From Pycnococcus provasolii (Eukaryota; Chlorophyta; Pseudoscourfieldiophyceae; Pseudoscourfieldiales), in the NCBI GenBank assembly GCA_049487715.1, contig CP150565.1:248001-312000 (forward strand): 64,000 bases of DNA. Direction: 5' to 3'. The position numbers and the translations under genes are program-made. Below the pieces are notes generated by a model that ran no database searches, was not told the DNA's origin, and was given only the letters and a program-made list of their open reading frames with translations. Positions 1 through 9,793 of the stretch are shown one piece after another (positions within the stretch are counted from its first letter, which is position 1; the number at the start of each line of letters is the position of its first letter).

Positions 1-3000
1 CCATCACCGCCGCCTCCACCCAGCCCACCGCCATCACCGCCTCCTCCACCCAGCCCACCGCATCCACCCTTTCCGCCGCTAGCACCGGCTCCTCCACTTC
101 CTCCACTTCCACCTCCTTCGCCACCTCCGCCGTCCCCACCGCCTCCACCATCGCCGCCTCCGCCGCCGTGCTATTTCGCGTACTTGGAAGATGGGTCGTT
201 GGACCCTGCCAACAAGTGCTCTCCTCCGCCATCTCAGCCTTCTGCTTACCCTTCCCCACCACCACCTTCCCCACCTCCACCTCCTTCGCCTAGTCCTCCT
301 CCACCGCCCACGCCACCAGGGATCGTGAGTTGGCCTCCCACACCCGCATCACCGCCGCCGACACCGCCGCTGATCCCTGCCACGCCACCAGCCTCGCCAC
401 CACCGCCGTCGCCGCCTCCGCTTGGGAATACAGGTGCGCCGATGTTCTGGGCAAGTCCGACCGTCTGGAGTGAGCCTCCTTCGCCGCCGGCTGGGTACCC
501 GAACCCGCGAAAATATCTAAAGACGGTTTCCGATAGCAGCCTCGGCGACATCATGTACACTTCCCTGGCCCTTGGCTTGGGTGTGGTCATGACGGATCTC
601 GCGTCTGCGCTGAGCAAGGATGAGTTTGCCGACCCGAGCGTGGTGGGTGACGTGTCGCCGCCTGGAGTTGCGCCGCTGTGCACTTTGGATACAAAACGCG
701 ACTGGCGATACTCCAATCTCAACGACGACGACGACTCGGGTCTCGCTTACCAGGACGTTGAGATTGTGTACGAGTTCGAGCAGACGCGTGACATTGGGCT
801 CGTGGAGGTGGGCCAGTCACAGGACCCGGAGAAATACGAGATGGGATTCCGGTACGACTACATTCGCGTTGAGTGGTGGGATGGCGCGTCGTACAGGCCC
901 ATCGGATCACCCGTGAATCACACAGGGTCGAATCGAGCGTGCAAGAAAGACACCTTCCAGGCGTCAATGGACCTTCCAGTGATCACGAACTTCATCAAGC
1001 TTGTGTTGGTACGTTACCCGGACAGCATACCCACGTCTCCGGCGATGCGACGCCAGGCACCTGGCCGTGTTGCCAACATCGGGTTCTCCCAGCTCAAGAT
1101 CATCTACTTCGTCAGGCCACCGCCGCCGCGCAAGTTCCCGCCACCGTTACCTCCACCGCCAACTCCACCGCCGAACCCGTGCATTGCAGACAACAGCTGC
1201 TCGCCCCCGCCGCCTTCTCCCCCTCCTCCCCCTCCGCCACCGAGCCCGCCGCCGCTCCCGCCGCCGAGCCCGCCGCCGCCGAGCCCGCCGCCGCCGAGCC
1301 CGCCACCGCTCCCGCCGTTCCCACCGAATCCGCCCCCGCCATCACCACCTCCTCCTCGACCACCTCCGCCGCCACCGAGTCCACTACCACCACCACCCAG
1401 CCCGCCTCCGAGCCCGCCTCCTCCGCGCATCCCGAATATCGCGGTGTCAGAGACTACATATGCTGCGCAAATCGTATCGTACTTTATCATTGCAATGTAC
1501 GGTGGGGCGGCGGCGCTCTTCGGGTTCGGGTCGTACAACGCTTACCCACACTACGATGCCGGCTTGTACTCCGCCAACGCTGCGTTTGCGCGCATGGTTG
1601 TGGATCTTCAGATCGTGGGAAGCGCACTGTGGCTTTTCCGCGGGTATACAGAAAAGGGAATACACCCCGTGGTTGTGGATGTTTACCAGAGCATGGGCAC
1701 GCTGAATCTTCACGCCGCGCAGCCGTGGAATGGAGCAAGGTACAAGGAGTTTGACACGGGCATGCTGCTGGATCGCACCGTTTGGTGGGTGACATTAGCA
1801 ATGTTGTTCGCATGCTCTATCGACACGGTCATGTACCTCTGTCGCAGAGCCCTGACGCATCGGCTCCTGAGGGCATCGGAGGGCACTACGAAAGAGAAGA
1901 TGGCGGTGACTACCCTCTTCAAAGTCGTCTTCCCGCGCGTGCAGGCGCTGGCGCTTCGATTCTTCATGGTTCCGTGCATGTTGTGCGCAACCGCTTATCT
2001 CGGCGAGACATTCATTGGGCGGGAGTCGGATCACCTGCCTTCGGAGAACACGGTTGGCGTTCCGCAGGCACTCTTTGCGTACAGCTTCGTGGGTATCCTT
2101 CTCACTATCCAGCTGTACGTCGCGCTGACAATGAAGACGAAGGCTGAATTTGTGCCGCCCGCACCGGAAGTGCACGTGGAGGAGAGCGATACAGCCTTCA
2201 GGCTTTTCATTCGCACTGTGCTAACTCCGCCGCAGATTGTGTTGCGTAGGATTGGCGAACACCTTGGACTCCGCGACATGGGTCACTGGCAGTCAAAACC
2301 GTTCATGTTTCTGGTTGAGCGTTACGGCGCCTTCATACAGCCTGTTAGGAACGGATCAGGAAGTCTGTTCTTCGCACTGACTGAGAGAACGCCCGCGTAC
2401 ATAGATTTCGTGCGAACGGTCATACGTGGACTTGCCGTAATGTCATGTGCAACTGCGGGTGCAGCGGGCAGAGGCCGCTCGTCTTCAGCGTCTCTTGCAG
2501 CATTCCTTCTAGGCATCGATGCCATTGTTGTGTTTGTTGTGCGACCTTATTCGGCGCTTTTGACAAACTTGCTTAATGTCTGGGTATCTTTCTGCCTCGC
2601 GAACGGCTATTGGGGACTCGTTGCACACTTTGGCAAATCAAGCGGAGACGACACGCCGGTGGGATGTAGTTGGCACACGATGGCGGTCGTGTCGAGCATC
2701 CTCAGCGAAGGTGCCATCATCGTGCCGTTTCTGCTCAAGCCTCGACCTCGCGATGCCGTGAAACAGCTTGTCGATGCGCAGAAGAAACTCACAATGAGCG
2801 CAACCAAGTACAACTTCAGTGAAAAGGAAGCAGTTGAAACTAATGGGGCTCAAACAAATGGGTACGAGGAGAGTGGGAAAGACGTCCCATTATCGCCGAC
2901 GAAACGCGTACTACAGTTCGCGAAACGTGTACTACAGTTCGAGTCGCCTCCTTTTGACAAGACAGCTTCGCCGGATAGGGAATTGGCGCCGGGGATCCTG

Positions 3001-3159
3001 CTTATGTCTATGACTCAAGAAGATGACGATCGCATCGTAGTGCGCGTAACGTTGAACGATTCGGACGAGGAGGAGGACGGCGAGTACGATGAGGACGACG
3101 ACGAGGCGGGCAGATCGCCAAGAAGGTCGCCAAGAAGCGTCAGTCTGAAAAAATATTAA
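1..3159 (+). CDS. Poly-Pro surface protein with multi-pass membrane domain (5' partial)
   Basis: The frame is open from base 1, so the gene starts upstream; at least 1,052 codons are visible. Order: a Pro/Ser-Pro tract (to about nt 420), a globular part (about 421-1110) with a beta-rich stretch reading VRVEWWDG-like and a Cys pair, a second long Ser-Pro tract (about 1114-1430), then about seven hydrophobic segments between nt 1470 and 2740. The cytosolic-looking tail is strongly acidic near nt 3060-3110 and ends in RSP repeats. The globular part loosely resembles a discoidin/F5-8C galactose-binding fold, but this is weak. Poly-Pro linkers of this kind are typical of extracellular parts of green algal wall and membrane proteins. 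I infer a plasma-membrane protein with a large wall-facing domain. The membrane part matches no family I can name. A direct repeat at nt 2902-2943 duplicates the residues RVLQF. Confidence 0.8.
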   Translation, partial: PSPPPPPSPPPSPPPPPSPPHPPFPPLAPAPPLPPLPPPSPPPPSPPPPPSPPPPPCYFAYLEDGSLDPANKCSPPPSQPSAYPSPPPPSPPPPPSPSPPPPPTPPGIVSWPPTPASPPPTPPLIPATPPASPPPPSPPPLGNTGAPMFWASPTVWSEPPSPPAGYPNPRKYLKTVSDSSLGDIMYTSLALGLGVVMTDLASALSKDEFADPSVVGDVSPPGVAPLCTLDTKRDWRYSNLNDDDDSGLAYQDVEIVYEFEQTRDIGLVEVGQSQDPEKYEMGFRYDYIRVEWWDGASYRPIGSPVNHTGSNRACKKDTFQASMDLPVITNFIKLVLVRYPDSIPTSPAMRRQAPGRVANIGFSQLKIIYFVRPPPPRKFPPPLPPPPTPPPNPCIADNSCSPPPPSPPPPPPPPSPPPLPPPSPPPPSPPPPSPPPLPPFPPNPPPPSPPPPRPPPPPPSPLPPPPSPPPSPPPPRIPNIAVSETTYAAQIVSYFIIAMYGGAAALFGFGSYNAYPHYDAGLYSANAAFARMVVDLQIVGSALWLFRGYTEKGIHPVVVDVYQSMGTLNLHAAQPWNGARYKEFDTGMLLDRTVWWVTLAMLFACSIDTVMYLCRRALTHRLLRASEGTTKEKMAVTTLFKVVFPRVQALALRFFMVPCMLCATAYLGETFIGRESDHLPSENTVGVPQALFAYSFVGILLTIQLYVALTMKTKAEFVPPAPEVHVEESDTAFRLFIRTVLTPPQIVLRRIGEHLGLRDMGHWQSKPFMFLVERYGAFIQPVRNGSGSLFFALTERTPAYIDFVRTVIRGLAVMSCATAGAAGRGRSSSASLAAFLLGIDAIVVFVVRPYSALLTNLLNVWVSFCLANGYWGLVAHFGKSSGDDTPVGCSWHTMAVVSSILSEGAIIVPFLLKPRPRDAVKQLVDAQKKLTMSATKYNFSEKEAVETNGAQTNGYEESGKDVPLSPTKRVLQFAKRVLQFESPPFDKTASPDRELAPGILLMSMTQEDDDRIVVRVTLNDSDEEEDGEYDEDDDEAGRSPRRSPRSVSLKKY

Positions 3160-3546
3160 TGGACTCGTCATTCCGTTCGTGAAAATATTTCTTATAAAAC
3201 GTTAGTAACTGACATGTCAAATAAGCGAAACAAAAATTAACCTTAAGCCCGTTCCCGTGACTGCTGAGATACCAAACCTTTGGTACACGGACCCAGGCAT
3301 ATCAGGCTGTCAGGTATAATCTCGACACTGCACAAATATTTGATCGAGGGAATTTCCCCCGGGGCAAAGGTGTCCATGGACACCTACTGTACTGTCCGAA
3401 TAGTGTTACTATGCCCTTGGTGGGAAGGGAGTTGGGGTTTGGGTTTGGGGAGGGTCGGCCCCGCAAACCTCCCGCAAACGCCGTCGCCAAGCAGGGAAGA
3501 AATGTTTGTTTTTGTCCCGGCGTTCCCCACCTGCGTTCCCCCGCCG
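3160..3546. other. Intergenic, upstream of phosphoesterase
   Basis: No gene is seen. The stretch holds a perfect 16-bp palindrome at 3369-3384 and a G-rich tract near 3420-3450. The downstream frame stays open back to 3280 but has only non-ATG starts there. Confidence 0.5.
3369..3384. promoter_or_regulatory. Perfect 16-bp palindrome
   Basis: The sequence GGTGTCCATGGACACC equals its own reverse complement. It lies about 165 bp upstream of the likely ATG of the phosphoesterase gene. It could be a binding site for a dimeric regulator; this is inference from symmetry and position only. Confidence 0.35.
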
Positions 3547-4965
3547 ATGGCGCGATTCTTGCACGGCACTGTCGTGCTGTGGCTATGCACCTTAACGGAG
3601 GCAACCACGTCCCCGCGCGTCTTGCACTTCACAGACCTGCACGTGCACACAACCATGGCAGCCGAGGAGCAGGTGGCAATCAACGACTTGCACCATCAAG
3701 ACGCTCATGCGACGACCACCAACGCGCTGTGGCGCAGTGCGCTTTCGGCCGCTGCACAGGCGAACGCTTCGTTCGTGATTTGGGGAGGAGATACAGGCCC
3801 GCAGAGGTGCGAGACGTGCTTCCCATACGAGCAAAGACATGCGACAGAGGCGATTGGCGTCGCGTCAACGGCTCTGCGCGAACTCTTGCCGGGAGTGCGC
3901 ATATTTCCCGTGATTGGGAACACGGACTTTGCAGAGGGCGCCGCGCACGTCAACTATGCCGACGCTTGGGCGCACGAGGCGAGTCAAAGTGCACTGCAAG
4001 CGTGGTTGAGCAACGGCTCGCGAAGGAATCTGCTCTCCCGAGGGTACTATTCGGAGAAGGTGGACGACGTTTGGCGAGTGGTTGTGCTCAACACGCGCGC
4101 GTGTCATATTAGAAACTTCGCCGACTTCAAGCCGGCGCCAAACGCGGCTGAGCAGCCTGGCCTACCCTTCTTCGAAGACCAGCTTGCTTGGTTTCGTCAG
4201 CAGCTCGCGGACGCGCGCCTACACGGCAGCCGGGTCATTGTCACTGGACACGTCCCGCCGGGTATTTGGGGTGGTTGCTGGGGCGAGTTCAGCGACGAGT
4301 ATGAGGACATTGTCGCAAGCTTTGCAGACGTCGTTGCACTTCAGATTTTTGGACATCAACATTCAGGCTCGTCGCGGCTGCTCCGTGCATTCGCCGATGG
4401 CGCGGATCGCTCAGAGCAGGATGCAACCGCGAGCTCGGTGGCATTCATCACGCCGTCTATTGCACCTCAGGGAGGTCAAATGCCGTCTTTCCGCGTGTAC
4501 ACGGTCGATCCTGGCCGCGCACAACCTGTCGTTGGATTTGAGCAGTACCGCTTGGACCTCGAAAGGCCAACGAATGCCGACGGCAATGTTCTATGGCAGC
4601 TGAGTTACCAAGCGCCCGTTCACCTCGGTCTGGCTTCGTTGTCCCCAGAGGAGTGGAGGCGCGTTGTTCAGCACGCCGCGACAAACGCAACGTATCGCTC
4701 GCTTCTCATGAAGCTCGAATCAAACGGTAAAGATTGGCATGCGGGAACGAAGAGTGCAAAGGATTATGCGTGTGGCATTAAGCATGTCGGAGAGCCTGCG
4801 TACCTGCGTTGCGCTGGAAAAAACCAAGAAGGCGCGGTGCGAGACTACATAATGAAAGATCACACTTACGTGCTCTCTGCTATCTTTCCTTTCGACGTGA
4901 TTATGTCGAGTTTCGGTCACAGTTTACCTGGTATTCTAGAGGAAGACCTGCTGCCACCGGAATGA
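3547..4965 (+). CDS. Secreted calcineurin-like metallophosphoesterase (acid sphingomyelinase/endopolyphosphatase-like)
   Basis: About 472 residues. The ATG at 3547 gives a good signal peptide (MARFLHGTVVLWLCTLTEA); an in-frame ATG at 3502 is possible. The five metallophosphatase blocks appear in order: DLHVH, WGGDTG, GNTD, TGHVPPG and FGHQH, giving the Asp/His/Asn ligands of a two-metal site. The spacing and the GHVPPG block resemble acid sphingomyelinase-like phosphodiesterases and yeast-type endopolyphosphatase. The usual GNH(D/E) catalytic block reads GNTD, so the His is replaced; endopolyphosphatases also vary here (GNND). Several NxT/S sites and Cys residues fit secretion or a vacuolar lumen. 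Substrate is uncertain: a phosphodiester lipid or polyphosphate. Confidence 0.85.
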   Translation: MARFLHGTVVLWLCTLTEATTSPRVLHFTDLHVHTTMAAEEQVAINDLHHQDAHATTTNALWRSALSAAAQANASFVIWGGDTGPQRCETCFPYEQRHATEAIGVASTALRELLPGVRIFPVIGNTDFAEGAAHVNYADAWAHEASQSALQAWLSNGSRRNLLSRGYYSEKVDDVWRVVVLNTRACHIRNFADFKPAPNAAEQPGLPFFEDQLAWFRQQLADARLHGSRVIVTGHVPPGIWGGCWGEFSDEYEDIVASFADVVALQIFGHQHSGSSRLLRAFADGADRSEQDATASSVAFITPSIAPQGGQMPSFRVYTVDPGRAQPVVGFEQYRLDLERPTNADGNVLWQLSYQAPVHLGLASLSPEEWRRVVQHAATNATYRSLLMKLESNGKDWHAGTKSAKDYACGIKHVGEPAYLRCAGKNQEGAVRDYIMKDHTYVLSAIFPFDVIMSSFGHSLPGILEEDLLPPE

Positions 4966-5314
4966 TGCTTTGATAGTGTACCAAAATTGTAAAAGAAGCG
5001 ATCTAATTTACACCGAAAATGATCGACCTGACATGGAAGTACGGGTTGTCGAGCATGAGTTCTGCAGAGTCGTCACCATGCATTTGCGCAATTGCCACCT
5101 GCGATAAATGAACATATTCATTTTGATTTTTTTGTATGTGTGTGCGGCGGGAGTGGTACGTCAGCGAGAATGAAATTAACTCGGAACATGGATTCAAGGA
5201 GATCTGTCTGCTAAAAGCATAAATAGGAAACAATAAGGGAGGGAGTCTACGGAGAGTTTCTGTTCTGCTTCGATCAAACTATTCAATCTTCGGTCTGCTC
5301 GTAATCAGTATTTT
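4966..5314. other. Convergent intergenic region
   Basis: About 350 bp between two 3' ends. Apart from TGTAA at 4988-4992 for the plus-strand gene I see no gene or repeat. Confidence 0.5.
4988..4992 (+). terminator. TGTAA poly(A) signal
   Basis: TGTAA, the chlorophyte polyadenylation signal, lies 23 bases after the phosphoesterase stop. The pentamer is short, so support comes from position and from similar cases in this window. Confidence 0.4.
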
Positions 5315-8300
5315 TCATACCCTGCGCCTCGACCCAAAGAAAGAGGATGTCCGCCAGAGCGAAGATGCTTTGCCTGGCAATGAGCCAAACCTTCGGCGAA
5401 CTGCTTGCGACAATTCAGACCATGTCATGCTTGCAGCAGAAAGAATTGTCGTCAAATTAAAGGAAGTCCCGCTCCTCAGAAATGTTCTTGGCGCGTTCTG
5501 GAGGCTGGCAAATCCATCTTGTGAAGGAGCGGTGCAAGCTATGCGCACGGGAAGAATGACGGGTGGGAGTCGCTGCGCAGATGGGAAGAATGAGCGTACC
5601 AGCTTGCGAAGAATTCGCCGATATTCAGAAGACGATCGCGTCTTCACCGCATGAAGCAAGTAGATTGAAGCGTGGTAGGCGATGCGAATGTCATCATCGT
5701 GCAACATGGCGGAGAATGTCTCGTAAAGTCCTGCATCTTCGTGTCTGTATTGAGCCTCTTCTCTTTCACCAGAGCACAACTGACCTAGCAACAGTAGAAG
5801 CACACATAAACGTGCATCAGAAGCAGGTGTAGAAGGTTGCGCGCCAGAAAGACCGTAGAAGATGTTCCAGAGTATCTCCTGTGGTATATCATCTAGTGCA
5901 CGGCGTGTCACAAGTGACCGTCCGTCCAGTAATGCTATCGTATATGGGTGCCTTTCCACCGCGTCGGAATTCGCATATGTGCCCGTGCTGCAAGGTGTCG
6001 CCACGATTCGAAGAAGTGCCTCGACCGCCCACACGAGGTAGGAATCAAGAACTACGCACGGCAGAGTTGCTCTTCCACGTTCCTTGGAAATCCAACCGGA
6101 TCCCTGCTCGCTGAAAGGTGAATTCAGTCGCTCGCTGTACTCACGCCATCGTGCCTTTGATGCCTCAATGACCCAACGCACCGACGTGTGTAGCGTCGCC
6201 ACAAGACAAGAAATGTCGGCGCCGAGAGATTGCTGGTGGAGCAAGCATTTGTCAACAACGAGGATCAAGGTTGCGCTTGATGCCTCGCCACCCATAAATA
6301 GCGTGTTCCAAAGCACCGTGTGAGCGAGAGGATACCCGGGTATCACTGACGGATTCACGGGAGGGTCAATCAGTAGCTCTGCCGCAGGTGCGAGTTCATC
6401 ACCAAATGCAGCATGAGGTTGCAGCTGCTCCGAGGCGGCGCGCACGAGATGAAACAGTGCAGACGCGCCTGCGAAACGGTCAACGTACTCAGCCGAAAAT
6501 AGGAGAGATGTCACCTCCTTCAGCTGACCGAGCGACTCGTGAGATCGTGCGCGAACAGCCTCAAAGCTCAGTCCCGCAACGATCTCAAGATCGCGGAAAC
6601 GCAGACCGCTAGTATCTCGTGCCGACTCCACCGCCATCTCCAGCGCTCGGGCAACATGCGGTAGAAGGGAAAGGATCGCATCTCTTTGAGCATCGGAAAT
6701 GTGCTCAAGACTCGCAGTCACGTGAGGTTCTAGCGTGACGCACAGGAGTGGCACCAGGTCGTCTTGCTCAAGGCGCAATAGCGGGAATACATCATCAGCT
6801 GCCTTGCCACTTGTTGCCAAAGCCCGTGCCAACGCAACTGCCGCTTCGTGCGTGGGGGTTGAACGGATGGAGGTCGCAAGGCTCGCCTCAACGAGAAGTC
6901 CGAACAGCGTGCGCGATGCCTCGAGGGAAGGCGCGTGGAGCAGCTGATGCATCAAACTTCGCATGCCCCCAAACATTCGCAATGCATCCAAAGAGAGCGA
7001 CACGGTGCTTGAGTTGTCTCGGTCATACATTCGTACACCAATGGCGCGGCATAAAAAGGCATGCAATGAGCTGCTCCAACGATAAATCACACAGCGTTCG
7101 AGCATGTATCGCAGCGCACGAGGGTGCAGAGCGCGAATGCAAGAGAGAACACCCTTTCCCTCACTGGTTGAGAGCAGCATCGTCGCTCCTAGAGCTGAAC
7201 GCCAGACTGCCTCGGAATTCTCGCGGCTGTCATGCAGGTAGACAACAAGCTCGCTCAAAAGCCAATTTGCGTACAGTGGCATACTTTCATTGTGCTTTGC
7301 CACGGCGAAGACCGTGGCTGTTGACACCAGCACGTCGAAAGTTCGTGTGCGTGTGGCAATGTCAGGCCTGCACAGCAGCGCTTGAAGAAGCTCCAGTGAC
7401 ACCGGCAAGCTATGCACGCCGTCCACAATCCAGCATCTCGCCAACTGCTCGGCAAGCTCGCCAACATCACGGTCGTTAGGCGTCTTCATCTGCACAACAC
7501 GAGCCACAAGGTCATGCATTTCCAAAGCTGACATGTCCGCTCCATTTTCCACCGCATCGCCGTGACTAATGCCAATCGCGCGACTTCTTCGTCCGCCGCT
7601 GCCGTCGTCGTCGTCGTCGTCGTCACTCTCTTCATCGTCATCGTCGTCGATATTTCCGTAGTGCGACCCGCCCTCACGCAAGCTTGCATTGAGCACACTT
7701 GAGTCCGCATCCTTTGCTGCGCGGAAACCATTTGTCCCGTCGTCGTGACCACCTCGTAAGTAGTGAGCAAGTGCCGCTGGGGCATGCACAAAGCGTGCAG
7801 CGCCGACTCGGGACTGCAATACGGCTGTCACGTGGCTCACTGCTGTGCGAGGGTCAACGACAGCGACGTAGTCTCGAACGTCAAGTGCAGCCGTCTCCGA
7901 CGTGGAAGCTGGCGATGACGGTTGCTCAGATTTATTTGGATCGCGATGTGCCAGCATATCATCGCCCTGCTGAGCACTACCGGCGCTCCACCGCGACAAA
8001 GCTATGTCGAGCGGAAGCACGTTGCCATCAATGAGTGCTGCCCCCCTGTCGCCAACACTAGCCACGCCAGCCTCCGAGGCACCTACCACAGCGTCGACGT
8101 CAACGAGCGCATCAGCAGCTATCGGGTGCGAGGAAACGGACTGCAAACGAACAGACGCGGCGTTGCGATTCGCAGGGTCGTCAAGCGCGACTTCCACGCA
8201 CAGCGCAGCCCCTCCCATACCGAGCGTCATCGATTCGGTCGTGTTGGTCGACGCAGCAAGATGTGCCGCCATCGCAGCCTTGACAAATGCCAGTCGTGAC

Positions 8301-8722
8301 GCCACTTCGGCACGGTCGCCTTCAGGCATCTGTGCAACGACGCTGCCCAGCGTGTTGGCAACCTCGTTGAGCACGGCGACGCTGGGCCAGTGGTGCTGAA
8401 CGAGATGCGACTTGACGATGCCGAGCACACGTGAAACGCACAAGAGGCGAGCCGCCGGTGCCGGCGCTTTGAGCCGTTGTACGAGCGCCGTGTACGCCGC
8501 GTCTACCGTCAGCGGATCCATCATATATTCGTTTATGATTGCGCGCGTGTCGTCAATCGCATGTCCTCCAACAGCCGTTGAAGACGTGAGGAAGACAAGC
8601 GCGCGCCATAGCAGCGGCGGCACCACAACGACGGCCGGTGTAGCACCGCCCTCTGGAATTCCTCCTGAGACAGCTCGACGGTGTCCTCTTCGACGCACCC
8701 TCTTCGCCGCCTGCTCCGGCAT
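5315..8722 (-). CDS. Large helical-solenoid (ARM/HEAT-like) protein, function unknown
   Basis: About 1,135 residues from the first in-frame ATG (8722, GCCATG context). The frame continues upstream to 8881 but only with a GTG. The protein is mostly short amphipathic helices rich in Leu, Ala and Arg, as in ARM/HEAT solenoids, with no signal peptide or clear membrane segment. A low-complexity acidic insert, a run of Asp/Glu with one Ser, sits near nt 7592-7650 and looks like a disordered loop. The C-terminus is basic and Ser-rich (GSRRRV end). I suspect a conserved plant/algal family but cannot name it, so no function is assigned. The gene is convergent with the phosphoesterase and shares the strand of the next gene. 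Confidence 0.75.
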   Translation of the reverse strand: MPEQAAKRVRRRGHRRAVSGGIPEGGATPAVVVVPPLLWRALVFLTSSTAVGGHAIDDTRAIINEYMMDPLTVDAAYTALVQRLKAPAPAARLLCVSRVLGIVKSHLVQHHWPSVAVLNEVANTLGSVVAQMPEGDRAEVASRLAFVKAAMAAHLAASTNTTESMTLGMGGAALCVEVALDDPANRNAASVRLQSVSSHPIAADALVDVDAVVGASEAGVASVGDRGAALIDGNVLPLDIALSRWSAGSAQQGDDMLAHRDPNKSEQPSSPASTSETAALDVRDYVAVVDPRTAVSHVTAVLQSRVGAARFVHAPAALAHYLRGGHDDGTNGFRAAKDADSSVLNASLREGGSHYGNIDDDDDEESDDDDDDDGSGGRRSRAIGISHGDAVENGADMSALEMHDLVARVVQMKTPNDRDVGELAEQLARCWIVDGVHSLPVSLELLQALLCRPDIATRTRTFDVLVSTATVFAVAKHNESMPLYANWLLSELVVYLHDSRENSEAVWRSALGATMLLSTSEGKGVLSCIRALHPRALRYMLERCVIYRWSSSLHAFLCRAIGVRMYDRDNSSTVSLSLDALRMFGGMRSLMHQLLHAPSLEASRTLFGLLVEASLATSIRSTPTHEAAVALARALATSGKAADDVFPLLRLEQDDLVPLLCVTLEPHVTASLEHISDAQRDAILSLLPHVARALEMAVESARDTSGLRFRDLEIVAGLSFEAVRARSHESLGQLKEVTSLLFSAEYVDRFAGASALFHLVRAASEQLQPHAAFGDELAPAAELLIDPPVNPSVIPGYPLAHTVLWNTLFMGGEASSATLILVVDKCLLHQQSLGADISCLVATLHTSVRWVIEASKARWREYSERLNSPFSEQGSGWISKERGRATLPCVVLDSYLVWAVEALLRIVATPCSTGTYANSDAVERHPYTIALLDGRSLVTRRALDDIPQEILWNIFYGLSGAQPSTPASDARLCVLLLLLGQLCSGEREEAQYRHEDAGLYETFSAMLHDDDIRIAYHASIYLLHAVKTRSSSEYRRILRKLVRSFFPSAQRLPPVILPVRIACTAPSQDGFASLQNAPRTFLRSGTSFNLTTILSAASMTWSELSQAVRRRFGSLPGKASSLWRTSSFFGSRRRV

Positions 8723-8917
8723 GGCGAGTTTGGCGGAGACCGGGCGGGAGCCGGGAGAGGAAGAAAAACAAAGAAAATTTCCTAGAAAAAATCGGGGGTT
8801 CTTCCACACCCAAATCGTCGCTGCGCGCAGTGTCGGCCATGTGGGCGGAGGGAGTCGTGTGCGCGCTTTTAGCTTGTTCACATAAGTGAGGTGAGGTTGG
8901 CAAGAACAAGTGGCGTG

Positions 8918-9793
8918 TTACGACTTTCCGCGCTTACCCAGCGACAGCATGGCTAATACGGCGCGACTTTGGAAACTCACGCTACTCCGTCGACGTGGCA
9001 TGTTTCCCATCATCTGCATGGAGTCAATCCGCCTTAGCTCGTCCATCGCGTATCCCACCTCGTCGTCCTCCTCCTCCTTCTCGCGCTCGCGCCGCCGCCG
9101 CATGTAGTCTGCGACGAACGACTTCTCACTCATAGCACGCTCGTGCTTCATGCGATCGGTCACCTCGAACGGCTTCGGTGCCGGCAGCCTGCCTCGAGGC
9201 GAATTCTTCAGTGCCTCGTCCGCGAAGGGGCCGCGCAAGCCACCCGTCACATTCTTGCCCTTAACTAGAGTTCGCTCACGCTGCGCTGCGAAGAGACTCT
9301 GCTGCTCCTTTCGCAAGCGTCTGCGCTCCTGCGCTCGCCGCTGGTCGTCAAGGGCGCGCCTTCTCTCAAACTTTTCCTTCAGCTCGGTAAGGTGCTGTTC
9401 TCGTCGCTCGGCGATGTGCGGTAGAGTTTCTTCCCGAGGGGTGACGTACATTTCGTGCAAGTCCGACGGTCGGCACTGGCGAAATGCCGTGAAGAATGGC
9501 TTGCGCGCACCGCCGTGCCGTGTCGAGCTTGCGATGGAGGCGCGAGCGCTTGGCACATCCACCGTTCTGCTGGCAGCGGCCGGCTTCGGGACGGCCAGAG
9601 GTGGTGCACGGAAAGGTTGCTTCTCCACCGGCGGCGGCAGGTAAGCGGGCGCCTTAAGCTTTGCACCATTGTCGTAAGGGTAACGTGCGTTCTCAGCGCC
9701 TTTTAGCTGAAGAGGCGGTACGTTCACAGGCGGTGTTCCTGCGTTACCCGTCGCCGCGAGCGGGGCTCGGGGTGGCAGCGACGCTCGCGGCAT
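8918..9793 (-). CDS. Basic coiled-coil protein, unknown function
   Basis: 291 residues from the first ATG in frame (9793). The frame stays open to 10039 with a GTG, so a longer N-terminus, possibly spliced, cannot be excluded. The N-terminal third is Pro/Ala-rich and disordered. The middle (about nt 9260-9450) is a charged helix rich in Glu, Arg and Gln (ERREQHLTELKEKFERRRAL), with a second charged helix near 9060-9130 (YMRRRREREKEEEDDE). The C-terminus is basic. No catalytic motif is visible. Such proteins are often cytoskeletal or ciliary, which would fit with TMEM17 just upstream on the other strand, but this is inference. Confidence 0.65.
   Translation of the reverse strand: MPRASLPPRAPLAATGNAGTPPVNVPPLQLKGAENARYPYDNGAKLKAPAYLPPPVEKQPFRAPPLAVPKPAAASRTVDVPSARASIASSTRHGGARKPFFTAFRQCRPSDLHEMYVTPREETLPHIAERREQHLTELKEKFERRRALDDQRRAQERRRLRKEQQSLFAAQRERTLVKGKNVTGGLRGPFADEALKNSPRGRLPAPKPFEVTDRMKHERAMSEKSFVADYMRRRREREKEEEDDEVGYAMDELRRIDSMQMMGNMPRRRSSVSFQSRAVLAMLSLGKRGKS

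Noticed and set aside
1104-1538. Gly-rich minus-strand ORF opposite the poly-Pro tract
   Set aside because: Poly-Pro codons read in reverse give poly-Gly; no independent motif.
3280-3546. N-terminal extension of the phosphoesterase
   Set aside because: It begins with TTG and would bury the signal peptide that starts at the ATG of 3547.
8723-8881. N-terminal extension of the solenoid protein
   Set aside because: It needs a GTG start, and the sequence lacks the character of the rest; the first ATG at 8722 has good context.
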